Shown piece after piece: positions 1-10,929 of a stretch of 64,000 nucleotides of DNA. The notes under the pieces are model-generated. The model worked only from the letters and a program-made list of their open reading frames with translations. It was not told the origin of the DNA and did no database searches. Positions within the stretch are counted from its first letter, which is position 1. Each line of letters begins with the position of its first letter. The translations under genes and the position numbers were made by a program. The stretch comes from Portulaca oleracea (Eukaryota; Streptophyta; Magnoliopsida; Caryophyllales; Portulacaceae), in contig CM055868.1 of assembly GCA_029582165.1 (NCBI GenBank), positions 8,073,501 through 8,137,500 on the forward strand, written 5' to 3'.

Positions 1-542
1 ATAATAATAAATATTTGTTTTGAAGTTGCTGAAATTTTTTAAAGATTAATTTTTGTAATTAAAATTTATATCAAAAGTGATAAAATAATGACTCAAGAAA
101 TTATGAAAATGTAATTTACTATGAAATCAATTTTTTTGACATAGATTAAATCAAATTCCATTCCATATTTGTTAGCCAAACAAATTTATTTGAAGACTGT
201 GATTTTGATTCCATTTCGAATTCTTACCAAACAACTTGAGTTTTGGGTTCTAATTCCATACCCAACCCCCTAGATTTCTAATTCCATACCCATTCCATTC
301 CTAAATTCTCACCAAACAGGCCTTATTGGAATTGAAAAGTGGCAAATATTATGGAAAATAAAAAATTTGTTAAAGTGACAAATATTAAAGAATGGGGGAG
401 TATTTTGATTAAATCAACTTTTACTAAGATCCTATTATACTCTACTCTATCGTACATGCATGATCTTCCAATCTTGCTTATCCCTCAATTATGCATTTAA
501 TCAGTTTCTAATTTTTACACACAAATTATATATGACATCCCA
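1..542. other. AT-rich non-coding flank
   Basis: No gene is visible here. A stretch ending near 325 (caccaaacaggcctta) looks like the right terminus of a Tourist-type MITE whose left end I could not place. The rest is AT-rich DNA upstream of the COMT exon 3 remnant; exons 1 and 2 of that copy are not visible. Confidence 0.5.
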
Positions 543-590
543 TAATGTACGTTAGTGTACCAGAAGGAGATGCTATCTATCATTATCAAG
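543..590 (+). pseudogene. COMT-like copy A, exon 3 remnant
   Basis: About 48 bases resemble exon 3 of the intact gene at 13344-15935. They decode as MYVSVPEGDAI, against [11 protein letters not shown] in the intact gene, and end at an intact AAG/GTGAGT donor like that of intron 3. A small insertion before the donor (tatcat region) puts the end of the exon out of frame. The LINE that follows begins about 14 bases into the intron. This is one of two pieces of a decayed tandem copy; the matching exon 4 piece lies beyond the LINE at 4702-4809. Confidence 0.72.
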
Positions 591-802
591 GTGAGTTTGA
601 GTTTCTATGTTTGGCCACTCATTGGAACAGTGCAAGAGGAAAGGGAAACAGAAGTGGATTAGGAAGGATCCTATTCAGAACAGCTCTTCAGCAACTCAAT
701 CTCAAGTGCCTAAAAGAGGGACTAATAGTGACACTAACAAGAAATCCATTATTGTTGGTTCACTGAAATGCTCTGTGCCTTCAATCCCTGAATCAGAGGT
801 GG

Positions 803-1667
803 TTGATGCAGGGGGTCATGGTCCTTGCACTTCTTTTCGAAAGGATAATGGATAGTTTCTTGGTCTGGAATGTGAGAGGGTTGAATGGCCCTCGCAAACA
901 AGAAGGGGTTGAACAGTTCCTTCTTGCAAATAAACATTCTCTTGTTGGCTTATTAGAAACTAAAGTTTCCTTACAATCTTGTGAGGAGATTAAAAACAAT
1001 CTTGGAGCTCATTGGGACCTAATCACTAATGCATCTGCTGATATGAGAAGCCGAAATTGGGTCCTTTGGAGAAATACGGAAATCTCAGTTGATTGTCTTA
1101 TTCTTCATCGACAAATTATTCACTGTAAAGTTTCTCAAAAGGGATACTTGTTATCTTGTTTCCTTCATTTATGGTGCTAATGACATATCTGAAAGGAGAC
1201 TTCCATGGAGGATACTAGCTGATATTGCTGAAAACTGCTCTCATCCGTGGATCATTGCAGGTGATTTTAACCATGTGGTGCACCTTGATGATAGAATTGG
1301 TGGTTTGGACATTACTGCTGAGGAGGTTGAGGATTTTCAAAATTTCTTGGCTGAGAATCAAATAATTGAAATGAAGAGACTTGGTTTTCGATTTACTTGG
1401 CACAATAGTAGAATTCTGTCATGTATTGATAGAGTTCTTATCAATGGGGATCGAGTATCTATTTTTGAGGATTGTTATTACAATGTTCTTCCTGCAGGGA
1501 TTTCCGATCACTCACCTCTTGAGATTTTCTTGCAGAAATGTGATCATCCGATTAAAAAGCGATTCAAATTCTGCAATATGTGGACACAGAGTGATGATTT
1601 TTTGCAGATAGTTAAGGAAAATTGGAAGCAAAATGTCTCTGGGACTCCAATGTTCATTCTCTGCTAG
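803..1667 (+). pseudogene. LINE ORF2 N-terminus: APE-type endonuclease, frameshifted
   Basis: This is the N-terminal endonuclease domain of the LINE, which nicks target DNA to prime reverse transcription. The first frame carries the opening motif FLVWNVRGLNGPRKQ at about 855-900 and the metal-binding glutamate in LLETKVS. Reading must shift frame near 1140. The second frame carries the later signatures GDFNHV (about 1261) and the C-terminal SDHSPL (about 1505). A TAG stop at 1665-1667 separates this part from the reverse transcriptase. The order of motifs is that of plant L1 ORF2. The frameshift and the stop are disabling. Confidence 0.82.
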
Positions 1668-1670
1668 AAA

Positions 1671-3806
1671 TTGAAACTTCTGAAAAAGCCTCTCTCTGAC
1701 TTGCATAGGTCCAAATTTGGGAATATTTTTGACAAGTCTCAAGCTGATTACCATATCCTTACTGATATTCAGACTCGTATAGCTCAAGATCCTGTTGATT
1801 GCTCTTTATTTGAGCTTGAAAGTGTGGCTAGGAAGGAATATTTCTCTTCTCTTGGAGCTGCAACTAAACTTCTAAAGCAGAGAACTAAGGTGGAATGGCT
1901 CAAGAAAGGTGATTCTAACTCTGCTATCTTTTATTCTATGCTAAAATCTCATCATTACAAGAATAAAATCTTGAGTATTGTTGATAATGAAGGAAACTCC
2001 TTGAATTCTGATGAGGATATTGGTCTGTTTGTGGCTAAACACTTCGAAAACTTCTTTTGTAAGAAGAATTGTGTAGGGAAAGTTAAATGGTCTACAATGA
2101 CTCATGGTAGTATTCTGTCAAGTGAACATGCTGATTTGCTACTGGCGCTAGTTACTGATAAAGAAATCAAGGACATTGTTTTCTCATTGGATGGTAAGAG
2201 AAGTCCAGGACCTGATGGATATAATGCCACCTTTTACAAGAAGGCTTGGAGTGTAATTGGTTCTGATGTTTCGAAAGCTGTAAAAGACTTCTTCTTTATT
2301 GGTTGTCTGCTGAAGGAGATAAACTCTACTTTGCTGACTTTGATTCCTAAAGTAACTAATCCAGAGAAGGTAAATGATTTGAGGCCCATTGCATGTTGCA
2401 ATATTGTGTATAAGATCATTACAAAAATTATTTGTTCTCGGCTCAAAGTTGTGCTTTCTTTCCTTGTGAGCGAGGAACAATCTGCTTTTGTTGCGGGTAG
2501 ATCAATCCTGCATAATATTTTGATAGCTGAAGATTTGGTGAGATTCTATAATAGGAAGGGAGTTCAACCAAGTTGTATGATTAAAGTAGATATTCAAAAG
2601 GCGTATGACACGGTGGATTGGTCATTTTTGGAAAATCTACTTTTGGCGCTTAATTTTCCCCCCAAGTTTATTTCTTGGGTGATGACTTGTGTTTCAACTG
2701 CTTCCTTTTCTATTGCACTTAATGGTGGAACTTTTGGCTATTTCAAAAGTGGCCGGGGTTTGAGGCAAGGTGATCCGATATCTCCGCTTCTTTTTGTTCT
2801 CGTCATGGATTATTTGGGTCGTGCAATCAAAGAGGCTTCTCTATCTAGAGACTTCAAGTTTCATCAATTCTGCAAGCCTCTTGCCCTTACACATTTATGT
2901 TTTGCAGATGATCTCCTTCTTTTCTGCCATGGAGACCCTATGAGTGTTGATATTCTCTTATCTGCTTTAAGTCACTTTTCTGAATGCTCTGGTTTGTTGC
3001 CTAACAAACAAAAATCTGATATCACTTTTGCTGGGATGGAGGAAAGTTGTATTAAGGAGATTATTGATGCTACTGGGTTCAGAAGGGGTCACCTACCTTT
3101 TAAGTATTTGGGTGTTCCTGATAAGCCAACAAGGCTTAATAGGCATGATTGTGCTATTCTCATGGAAAGCATGACGAAGCGGTTGACTGGTTGGGCTGTT
3201 AAGAAACTCACCTATGCTGGGAGAGTTCAACTTGTGAACAGCGTTTTGATGGCATTGCATACTTACTGGGCTCAAATCTTTATTTTACCATCAAGTGTCA
3301 TTAATGACATCACCAAACTGTGCAGAGTCTTTCTTTGGGGAGGTAAAAAAATTCCCCCCATTTCTTGGTCTCACTGCTGTAGGTCTAAGAAAGAAGGGGG
3401 ATTAAACATAAGGGATGCTGTTGTGTGGAACAAAGCGGCTTTGGGTGGTCTTGTATGGCAAATTATGATGGAGAAAGAATCTTTGTGGGTGAAATGGGTG
3501 CATCACATATACCTTAGGAAACAAACCATCTGGGAGTGTGAGGCAAAACAAAATATTAGTTGGTACTGGAAGCGGTTGTTGGGCATTGAAGATGATCTAC
3601 TGGAGCTCTTTACTGAGTTAAGAGTGAATGGCCATCAGTACTCAATTAAAAAAGGGTACTTGTTCTTGAAGGAGCATAGTGATGAGGTCTCTTGGCACTC
3701 ATTAGTATGGCATAAATTGAGTATTCAAAATTTGCCTTCACTTTCTGGATGCTTTTGTTACGACGGTTGCCAACTCAGGATAGACTCTTTGGAGTTTCTT
3801 GGGTGA
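1671..3806 (+). pseudogene. LINE ORF2 reverse transcriptase domain (711-codon open stretch)
   Basis: This is the reverse transcriptase section of ORF2, open for 711 codons but cut off by a stop upstream and a frameshift downstream. Recognisable blocks in order are KSPGPDG-type SPGPDGYNATFY, LIPKVTNPEKVNDLRPI, VDIQKAYDTVDW (first catalytic Asp), GLRQGDPISPLLF, and the catalytic box CFADDLLLF with its FADD intact at about 2905. After these comes the thumb-like region with FKYLGVP and the GGLNIRD block. Near 3740 the frame is lost in the zf-RVT region: a one-base loss in a T run near 3850 splits the expected HLFF-C motif. The catalytic core is intact, so the insertion is probably not very old. 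Confidence 0.88.
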
Positions 3807-4110
3807 ATCGTTGTCTACTTTACTGCAAAGAAGTTGAATCAAATGATCATCTTTTTTCACCTGTTCTTTCTCTACTCAGGTTGCCTTGGCTGTTTTCTCG
3901 TCACTGAATATGTTTGGTGCTGATTTGAATGATTGGAGTAGCTGGCTTTTATCCAGATCTTATCAAAAGCGTCAGTATGCTTTGGTTTTCTCCAGTTTGG
4001 TATATCATCTTTGGCATGAAAGGAATTCAAGGTTTCATGATAATGCTTCTCGAGAGGAAAGGGTTTTAGTTCAAATTATTTGTAATGATGTAAAAAGTAG
4101 ATTATCCTAG
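3807..4110 (+). pseudogene. LINE ORF2 C-terminal end
   Basis: This is the end of ORF2 after the frameshift. Codons 3886-4110 read VYHLWHERNSRFHDN and finish with a stop, followed by a short 3'UTR and the A tract. The VYHLWHERN-type ending is common at the C-terminus of plant LINE ORF2 proteins that lack an RNase H domain; the LINE at 21286-28175 differs in having one. It was originally part of the same protein as the reverse transcriptase. Confidence 0.72.
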
Positions 4111-4229
4111 ATTCATCCTTTTTGTAGGTGCTGTTTTCATTTATGTTTTGAGGGCTTCCTTGGCCTAGTTGTATTTTGGATTTTCCTAGTTTTGTTAATG
4201 GAATGACTTACCGTTTTTCCAAAAAAAAA

Positions 4230-4701
4230 TATATATTAATTTAAGGGCGACAATATGACTCTTGGTTCAACACATTTTTTAACTGATTTTTTTCATCAAA
4301 TTAATATTTATTATAATTTTTAAATATAATTTTTTTGATATATAGTTAGAATTAATTATCAATTATCAGAAACTTAGCATGCACTGGCTATATCAACAAT
4401 ATGCAAATGACACCCTAAGCGCATTAACCTTATTTATTAGATATATTTTAGGCATTTCTTTATAAATTAAAAAATTAAGGATAAAAAATAATTTTTTTTT
4501 ACAATTTATATGTGATATTATACATATAAAATTCAATTATATTACATATACTTAATACTTTTTCTGTTTCAACATATTAAAATATAGCTTTTAAACTAAA
4601 GTAAGAGACTTAATATGTGTTTTGTTCCTATACCCATATCATATTCATACTTAATTAAGATTAACAATAGTTAATCAATTTATGAATTTAACGTGTAATA
4701 G
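4230..4701. other. AT-rich remnant of copy A intron 3
   Basis: Very AT-rich sequence between the LINE tail and the exon 4 remnant. By position it should be the rest of intron 3 of COMT copy A, but it has diverged or expanded beyond easy alignment with the 113-bp intron 3 of the intact gene. No gene or clear transposon end is visible. Confidence 0.45.
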
Positions 4702-4809
4702 AGTGTTTCTATAAATGGGATGATGAACGCTGCCTCAAATTTACGAAGAATTGCTATGCTGCCTTGTTTGACCATGGTAAGGTGATCGCATGTAAATATA
4801 TTTTTTGAT
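4702..4809 (+). pseudogene. COMT-like copy A, exon 4 remnant
   Basis: After an AG acceptor at 4700-4701 the sequence matches the start of exon 4 of the intact gene. It reads [11 protein letters not shown] then TKNCYAAL and [10 protein letters not shown], against [19 protein letters not shown] and [11 protein letters not shown] one-base deletion right after the acceptor shifts the frame. The catalytic His position is Tyr, and a TGA ends the reading at 4809, after which homology is lost. So copy A is a dead, truncated paralogue in the same orientation as the intact gene. Confidence 0.82.
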
Positions 4810-7800
4810 TGATATTTCTCCCCATTCTTTGAATAAAGTGTAATATGGTGATGTTTTTGTTTTTCTCTATACAATGAAAAATGAAGTTTAACTTTTTTCA
4901 AAAGTTCTATCACATATTGTTAAAAGTTACGACCTCATTCTAATATTATTTGTTTCTATAATATGGGTACAATTGAAGTTAAAATCTTTTCATTATAAAT
5001 GTCTCAATATATATAATAATTTGTTATATAAAATCACGATCATTATATTTTTTAGATTATTAACAGCCCAATGGTATGAAAAATCTGAATATATGTACTT
5101 TTTTACATACTTCATACTATTTTTCAAACACTACTTTTTTACATAATCTTCTTCCCTTTGAATAAAGTGTAACAGGGTAATTTGTTTGGGCTTTGAAGAA
5201 GTTGGGCCTTATTTTTTTGATACTTTGGTTGGGGGAAGATTGTTTGGGCCTTAAAGGACCTTGGGCCATATGTTGTTTGGAATTTTAGATTTTGGATGGA
5301 TGATTCAATATACAAGTGAATTAGAAAATGTTAGGATATCCTATGAGGTGTCAATTTGTAAAATATGTGGGGAACAGAATTGCTGAGGTGACATGATTTT
5401 TTAATTTAAATTTTTTAATTTTTTTTCAATCACTAACTCGAGTTATCCTAAAAACTTTAGGTCAAAAACAATTATAATGATGATTGATTCAAGATGTAAC
5501 CATGATTTAAAAATCAGTGCATCCATGAAATATTCAACTACGACATAATGTCAAGTGTCAACAATGGTGATACTCCTCTCTGTATCCATTTTCAGCTATT
5601 GTTATCCCATCAACACATTTTCATCAATAAATCAAACAAAGAAAACAAACTTTTTTTTAGTCCATTGAAAACATGAGATGGTGAAATCATGGAACTAGTC
5701 TAATTTGAAATCTTGATGACTCGATGGTACACTACTCACACAAAAATAGCAACGATCGTAATATTTAAATCCAAGGCATTAGTCTATACTATTATCGTGC
5801 AATACTCTAACATTTGTATCATATTAATACAATTTGCATCCTGAGGAAGTTGAGAAGGGGAATGGTGGAGATGTGTAGTTGAATGTAGGGCATTGCAGAG
5901 ATCTGGGTAAACATGGGTTCCTAGATGAACACTCAAGGAAGAAGAAGAAGATCAAGAAGGAGAAGTTTGATGGTGATAGAAGCATGGAGGATGAAGAAGG
6001 ATGAAGAAGCTCAAGAAGTCATCAATGGAGACGAGTTTGATGGTGAGAAGGAGAGAGAGCGAAGAGATAGATGGTGAGAGTGATGTGGACATAAGTAATC
6101 TGACATGGCAAAGTCAATGCACTCCAGCGTGTGCGCCACATTATTTAATGCATGGTGCAAAAATTCATATTAATTAGAACCAAATCTAAAATTCATATTA
6201 TTTAGTTTACTATGACCAAAAATTCATATTATTAGAATCTAATTTTCCTTGTTTATTTATAAGATGGAATTTCAACTATTTTAAATTTATTCTCACCATC
6301 ATACTACGCAGCAATTATAACGTTTTCACAACTTTTTTTGTATTAATTAGCATAAGTGAGCCTATGTGACGTTTGAGATTTACTTTCTCTAAGAAATTGA
6401 TCTCGTTGGTGCTCGTATTTCGGTAGCGATCAGTTATATTCCAACGAAAAATTTACTTTCTCTAAGCAATTGATCTCGTTGGTGCTCATAATTCGGTAGC
6501 GATCAGTTATATTCCAACCATTTTTGGTTGATTTGCAGCAACTTGCCTTACATAATTTTTTATTTCTACATTGGACTTTCACATAAAAATGACTTGAAAT
6601 TATTGTAAGGATTTCAAATTAGAGTACTCATATATACCACATCATTAGAAAACCATACTTCCGCTTTCTTAATATTTTTTTTATTATTAAAAGTCAAAAG
6701 ATTTAAAGTTCACAAAAGCAACAAAACATCAATACAAAAAAGCGACCAATCAAATACAGCTAAACAAAAACAATCTAGCAAGGACCTGCTTGCCACAACA
6801 ACCAAAATAACCTTCACATCTCAATAACAACGTTAAAGATCAATAACTTTAGTTGGATGAGTTATCGAGAAATCGCACACCAATATCATTGTTATTTCTT
6901 AATGTTTAATGGGCGGGAGAAAACTCAACTATTAGAGGTTTCTTCTTGTATTTATTGTAAAAACTTAAAGTATACCCCAATGTTACTTATTTAATATTTT
7001 TTTCATTTTTACTTTAATTTATATTGTTATTTTAATTATAAAAGTAGTAGTAAGTGATGAAGTAGCTAAATTATGCATGCGGATAAATTGAGTGTTGGAT
7101 AAATTGATAAAGTGTGGATATGGTGAATAGAGGAGGAAACATATTTATAATTTTTAATAAGGTATTATGAGTAAGATAAATCACATCAGCAACATCACTT
7201 ATTAATATAAATAATTTTTTTATTTATTTTAATAATCTATGGAGAGGTGCGGGGAGTAAAGAATAGTGAGATATGAAAGTGACGTGAATAATGTAGATAG
7301 TTACGGATAATATGAATAAACTTTACCTTATCACAAAAAAGAAGAGGGATATCTCTCCTACCCTTCTCAATCCTCCTATACATTGCTAGACAACTCCAAG
7401 GCAAGTATCCTCTTATCAGGACTCCATTTCCTCTCTCTCTTCCCTTTTGTCATGGAAAACACACACGCTTCTCCCATGTGTTAAAGATAGTCTTACGATA
7501 TCTTCAATGGTATTCTAAAAAATGGAGAACAAGTAAAAATAGTATTATTTTACTGGGTAGTTAAGTATGGATATTGTTAATGATGAAAATGAATTGAGAA
7601 ATGGAATGAAGAATAAGTAATATATAATTATTAAAATAGTATAAAAAATAAAAAATAAAACAAGATAAATTTCATTTCATATTTTTCTCTTTTCTAGTTC
7701 TCTCTATCTCTATCCTCTTCTCTCCTATCATTCTTGGGTTCAAGCAAGAACCTTTGGATGCTTTTCTCCCTATTTTTTTTTTCATTTTTCCTTTTTATTT

Positions 7801-7842
7801 ACACTCTATCTCCTTTATACTTAATTACTTACATTAAAAATA
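4810..7842. other. 3-kb non-coding region
   Basis: No protein-coding segment is convincing. A stretch at 4823-4850 resembles one at 5152-5185 (ttgaataaagtgtaa), possibly duplicated 3'UTR sequence of the decayed COMT copy. A purine-rich stretch at 5920-6090 is full of gaagaag/gatggtgag repeats. The tandem duplication at 6379-6524 is listed separately. The remainder is AT-rich, with no recognised transposon ends. Confidence 0.45.
6379..6524. repeat. Tandem duplication, 73-bp period, two copies
   Basis: Two adjacent copies start at 6379 and 6452 with the core tttactttctctaag, then gatctcgttggtgctc and ggtagcgatcagttatattc. They differ at only a few bases, which suggests a fairly recent duplication. 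No function is evident. Confidence 0.85.
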
Positions 7843-8900
7843 GGGAAATTCCAAATGGTAGACACCAACGATTGGATATTCCAAATGATAGACACTTTTT
7901 TTACCTTTTCCAAACGGTAAGCTTCATAACAAAAAAATCCATTATGTAGGCATTTCCTCTAAACTGTCCTTAAGTAGCTAAAAAAAAGAAATCAATTTTT
8001 TTTTATTTAAAAAAAGTGAAGTTTTGAATTCATTCCCAGAAAACGATTCACTGCTCTACCAGAACCAAACCTTCTCTCTGCCTGCTCCACCCCCAACTGC
8101 AGACGAGTGACGGTCGATTGTTGGCTGTTCCTCCATCGTCGGCGGTCGCAGCCTGCACCGGCGTGAATCTGTCGCCGGTGGTCGCTTGCTGCAGACGAAC
8201 GACGCAGACCTTCATCCCGCCCCGACCTGACTCAGTTGAACCACGCAGACGCAGACACATACATAGACGAGCAGCTCCATCGCCGGCGGTCGCAGCCTGC
8301 ACCGGCGTGAATCTGTCGCCGGCGGTCGCTTGCTGTAGACGAACGACGCAGAGCTTCATCCCACCCAGGCTTGACTCAATTGAACCACGCAAACGCAGAC
8401 ACATACGAAGACGAGCAGCTCCATTGCCGGCGGTCGCACCTGACTCGACCTGAATATGTCGCCGGCGGTCGCTTGCTGCAGACAAACAAGTATGTATTGT
8501 CTATGGTTACTCTCTGGAATAATGCTGACTCTGGAAATAAGACCCTTCACCAAAGATACAAACTTTCCGTGGAAACCCTTTTGTTCAATCTAGTTGGTGG
8601 GATGATTCTTTGATTTCATGTGAAGTTGTTCACACAGGCCCCTCAGAAGCTCCAAAATTTTCTCAAGGTTTGGTTCCAGTAGAGCAGTGAATCGTTTTCT
8701 GGGAATGAATTCAAAACTTCACTTTTTTTGTTAATTTTATTTTTTATTTTTGTTTTTGCTACTTAACGACAGTAGTTTAGAGGAAATGCCTACAGAATGA
8801 ATTTTTTTTTGTTATGAAGCCTACCATTTGGAAAAAGTAAAAAAAAGTGTATACCATGTGGAATACCCAATAATTGGTGCCTACCATTTGACGTTTACCC
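7843..8900. mobile_element. Long-TIR (MULE-like) non-autonomous element with GC-rich cargo
   Basis: The element is bounded by inverted repeats of about 230 bp (7843-8072 and 8666-8900). The outer ends read gggaaattccaaatggtag and, on the opposite strand, gggtaaacgtcaaatggtag. The inner ends converge on gtgaatcgttttctggg. The ends resemble those of the elements at 14607-14987 and 56983-58142, which have 9-bp duplications typical of Mutator-like elements. No clear 9-bp duplication is seen here. The interior (about 8073-8665) is GC-rich, unlike its surroundings, and contains a 144-bp tandem repeat, so it may be captured DNA as in Pack-MULEs. No transposase is present. Confidence 0.75.
8143..8490. 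repeat. GC-rich tandem repeat, 144-bp period
   Basis: Copies begin at 8143, 8287 and 8431 with cggtcgca. The third is partial. Each holds gtcgccggcggtcgcttgct or a close variant. The period equals 48 codons, so reading frames stay open on both strands (8118-8453 on +, 8048-8485 on -). I see no known domain in either translation. Confidence 0.82.
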
Positions 8901-8989
8901 AAAAACTATGTCATTGTTACTAAACTCATTTTAAAAAAGCAAAAAGAAAAAAATCTACATCATAACCTCACTTTCATCTTATTCGTTCA

Positions 8990-9530
8990 TATTTTATATC
9001 TAACAAAAAATATTCATCAGGTTAGCGTTGGCCGAAATTCAGATTTTGACAAGATCCATCTTGAGTAGTATTAAAATTCATAAACAAGTAAGCCTGATAA
9101 TTCATACAAATGTAAATTCATCTTAAATCAACCCAGTTAATACAAATAAAATATATCCTACTTTTTAATCAAATTGATCACTGTTAAAATTGGACGAAAA
9201 TCTACAATCATCCTTAATTTGTTTAAAATAAAATAAACTTATATATTAAAATATGATATAATTTTTACAGGCACTACGTCAAATTATGAATTGCCCTAGC
9301 TAATGTACAATTGAAGTGGAGGGAACATTGCATGATTTTTCGTCATGAACATGTAAACATAAAATAAATAGATACCAAAAAATGATAACTTGTCAATTAG
9401 TCAAGCCATTCACTAGCAGTGTTTGTTTGACAAACGGTAGTCCAGCCAGCTACTTGGACTTGTTGACCATTTCAGTATATATATGTCAGTGTTCCAAATT
9501 GGCTTACTTACCAGAATATTTTTTTTAATT
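8990..9530. repeat. Segment paralogous to 56880-58850
   Basis: Two blocks, 8998-9090 (gattttgacaagatccatct) and 9365-9510 (tagtcaagccattcac), are matched in the same order at 56880-56975 and 58145-58830. There the blocks are pushed apart by later insertions. This indicates an old segmental duplication of the sequence upstream of the COMT-like gene. No gene is visible inside. Confidence 0.7.
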
Positions 9531-9531
9531 A

Positions 9532-9757
9532 CTCCCTCCATTTTTATTTACATGTCATTTAGAAAATTGTATCAAAAATTTTAATAGTTAGTATTTTAAG
9601 TTATGTAATGATCCATCAACTAAAATTGATGCAGTTAGATTTGTAATAAAAATATTATTAAGAAAATATAATATTATTTTTTATAACAATTTTATACGAA
9701 AAATTATTAATTAAATATTGATATTAAAAAATGTAAATGACAGATAAAAAAATGGAG
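9532..9757. mobile_element. Stowaway-like MITE
   Basis: Terminal inverted repeats ctccctccatttttattta and its near complement end at 9757, flanked by TA on both sides (9530-9531, 9758-9759). CTCCCTCC ends with TA duplication are the mark of Stowaway (Tc1/mariner-type) MITEs. Confidence 0.8.
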
Positions 9758-9775
9758 TATCTTTTAATTTATGTT

Positions 9776-9932
9776 GGAGAATATTTTAGGACTATTTTGA
9801 TTTTTGAAGTGGTGTTTATATATGTTTGATCAAGGGGTTGTACTTCCTTTTGCTGCTTTAGGTGTCAAATTTGGTTGTATTGTTTCCCTGTATAGTTTTC
9901 AACAATCATTAAAAAAAAAATATGATCACCAT
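9776..9932 (+). mobile_element. LINE-derived fragment, paralogous to 61690-61800
   Basis: The sequence ttttgaagtggtgtttat then gttgtacttccttttgctg is shared with the start of the RRM-type LINE remnant at 61690-62642. This copy soon departs from it and ends in a 10-base A tract near 9920. It is probably an internally deleted version of the same insertion. Nothing intact is encoded. Confidence 0.6.
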
Positions 9933-10105
9933 GTATCTGTTCATAAACTATCCGTTCTTTTATGCGGTACTGTAAGTTATGATACCGCAACTTACCGCAA
10001 TATACCGCAACTCACCGCAATCTACCGTAATCAACTATATATTTACCTTTTTATTAAAATTCCAAAAATTTCCAATATATCAACACCCATTTATTATTTT
10101 CCACC

Positions 10106-10747
10106 CAGCGGCGGATCCAGATATTCATTTTAGGGGTGCCCAATATATTGCATAAACGTTTTTTAAAAAATTAAATTTAAATAAATAACAATAAAAATAA
10201 AAATAAATGTTAAATGACACATTCACAAGCTTAACAAAATTTTACATCTGATACCCAATTACTTAATTCATTGACTTACACTATTTGTTTATAAAAAAAT
10301 AATTTGGTATTCCTCCGTCCCAATTAATTTGTCCAGTTTACTATTTCACGGTCTTTGATACAATACTTTGACCACTAATATTTCACATTTTACCTTAGCA
10401 AGACTAATAATATTGTATTTAGGTAAAAAAAAATCATCATAAACCTAGTAGTGGTAGTCTTGTATAATAACTCAACATATAATTTGATAAATTAACGATT
10501 AAAATTTAAAATTTTTGACCTAATTAGTCAACTTGAACAATTTATTTGGGACAAATTGAATATTATTTTAAGGTTTTTGGGTTGCTGTTAAATTGGACAC
10601 CCCTATTATATATTTTGGAATTCTTTTACGGTGTCCACTTGCTCCAATTAAGAAAATTATTTCCGAATAATATTAGAGAATCACAAAATTTTTCTTTGGC
10701 TAGGGGTGTCCGTGGAAACCCCTAATGTCCATACATATCCGCCCCTA
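10106..10747. mobile_element. hAT-like non-autonomous element with 8-bp TSD
   Basis: The ends cagcggcggat and tccgcccct a (complement taggggcgga) are flanked by tttccacc on the left (10098-10105) and tttccacc on the right (10748-10755). An 8-bp duplication with CAG/TAG ends is typical of hAT elements. It sits inside the ccgcaa-rich MITE and carries a degraded Stowaway-like piece at about 10311-10562. It has no coding capacity. Confidence 0.8.
10311..10562. mobile_element. Degenerate Stowaway-like MITE nested in hAT element
   Basis: The left end attcctccgtcccaattaat is typical of Stowaway. The right end (gggacaaattgaatatt) is decayed, so the right boundary is approximate. It gives a third nesting level at this spot. 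Confidence 0.5.
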
Positions 10748-10929
10748 TTTCCACCGCAACTTAACGCAACCTGCCGCAACTTACCGCACCGCAATTCCAC
10801 CGTATAAAAGAAATTAACCTATCAAATTAACCCCCGTTTTCAATTTCGTCTGTGTTACTTTATTTGTTTTACAATTTCGTTAACTAATCTACAGATTTTA
10901 TCCATCGATTACCAGCAAAATATAGGGTT

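Larger units (their letters stand above)
604..4229 (+). mobile_element. 5'-truncated L1-type LINE retrotransposon
   Basis: The element starts inside the ORF1 zinc knuckle (the -GHSLEQC- part of a CCHC motif at about 609-640). It continues through ORF2 with endonuclease, reverse transcriptase and a zinc-finger-like C-terminus, and ends in a 9-base A tract at 4221-4229. The 5' truncation within ORF1 is typical of LINEs that abort reverse transcription. It sits between exon 3 and exon 4 remnants of COMT copy A. Both ORFs are broken, so it is inactive. I could not identify a clean target-site duplication. Confidence 0.85.
9948..10815. mobile_element. PIF/Harbinger-like MITE rich in ccgcaa motifs, split by a hAT-like element
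   Basis: The left part (tccgttcttttatgcggtac, then repeated accgcaactta) and the right part (10748-10815, ending ccaccgtataaaagaa) form one element related to the intact MITE at 59791-60030, which starts ggccctgttcttttctgcgg. A 642-bp insertion with an 8-bp duplication separates the halves. The outer boundaries are approximate. Confidence 0.6.

Noticed and set aside
7734..7949. 71-codon ORF with a hydrophobic start
   Set aside because: It runs through a T-rich stretch and across the TIR of the long-TIR element, so it is not a separate gene.
8048..8485. Overlapping 145-codon (-) and 111-codon (+) proteins
   Set aside because: Both frames are open only because a GC-rich 144-bp unit is repeated in multiples of three; there is no domain, intron or promoter evidence.
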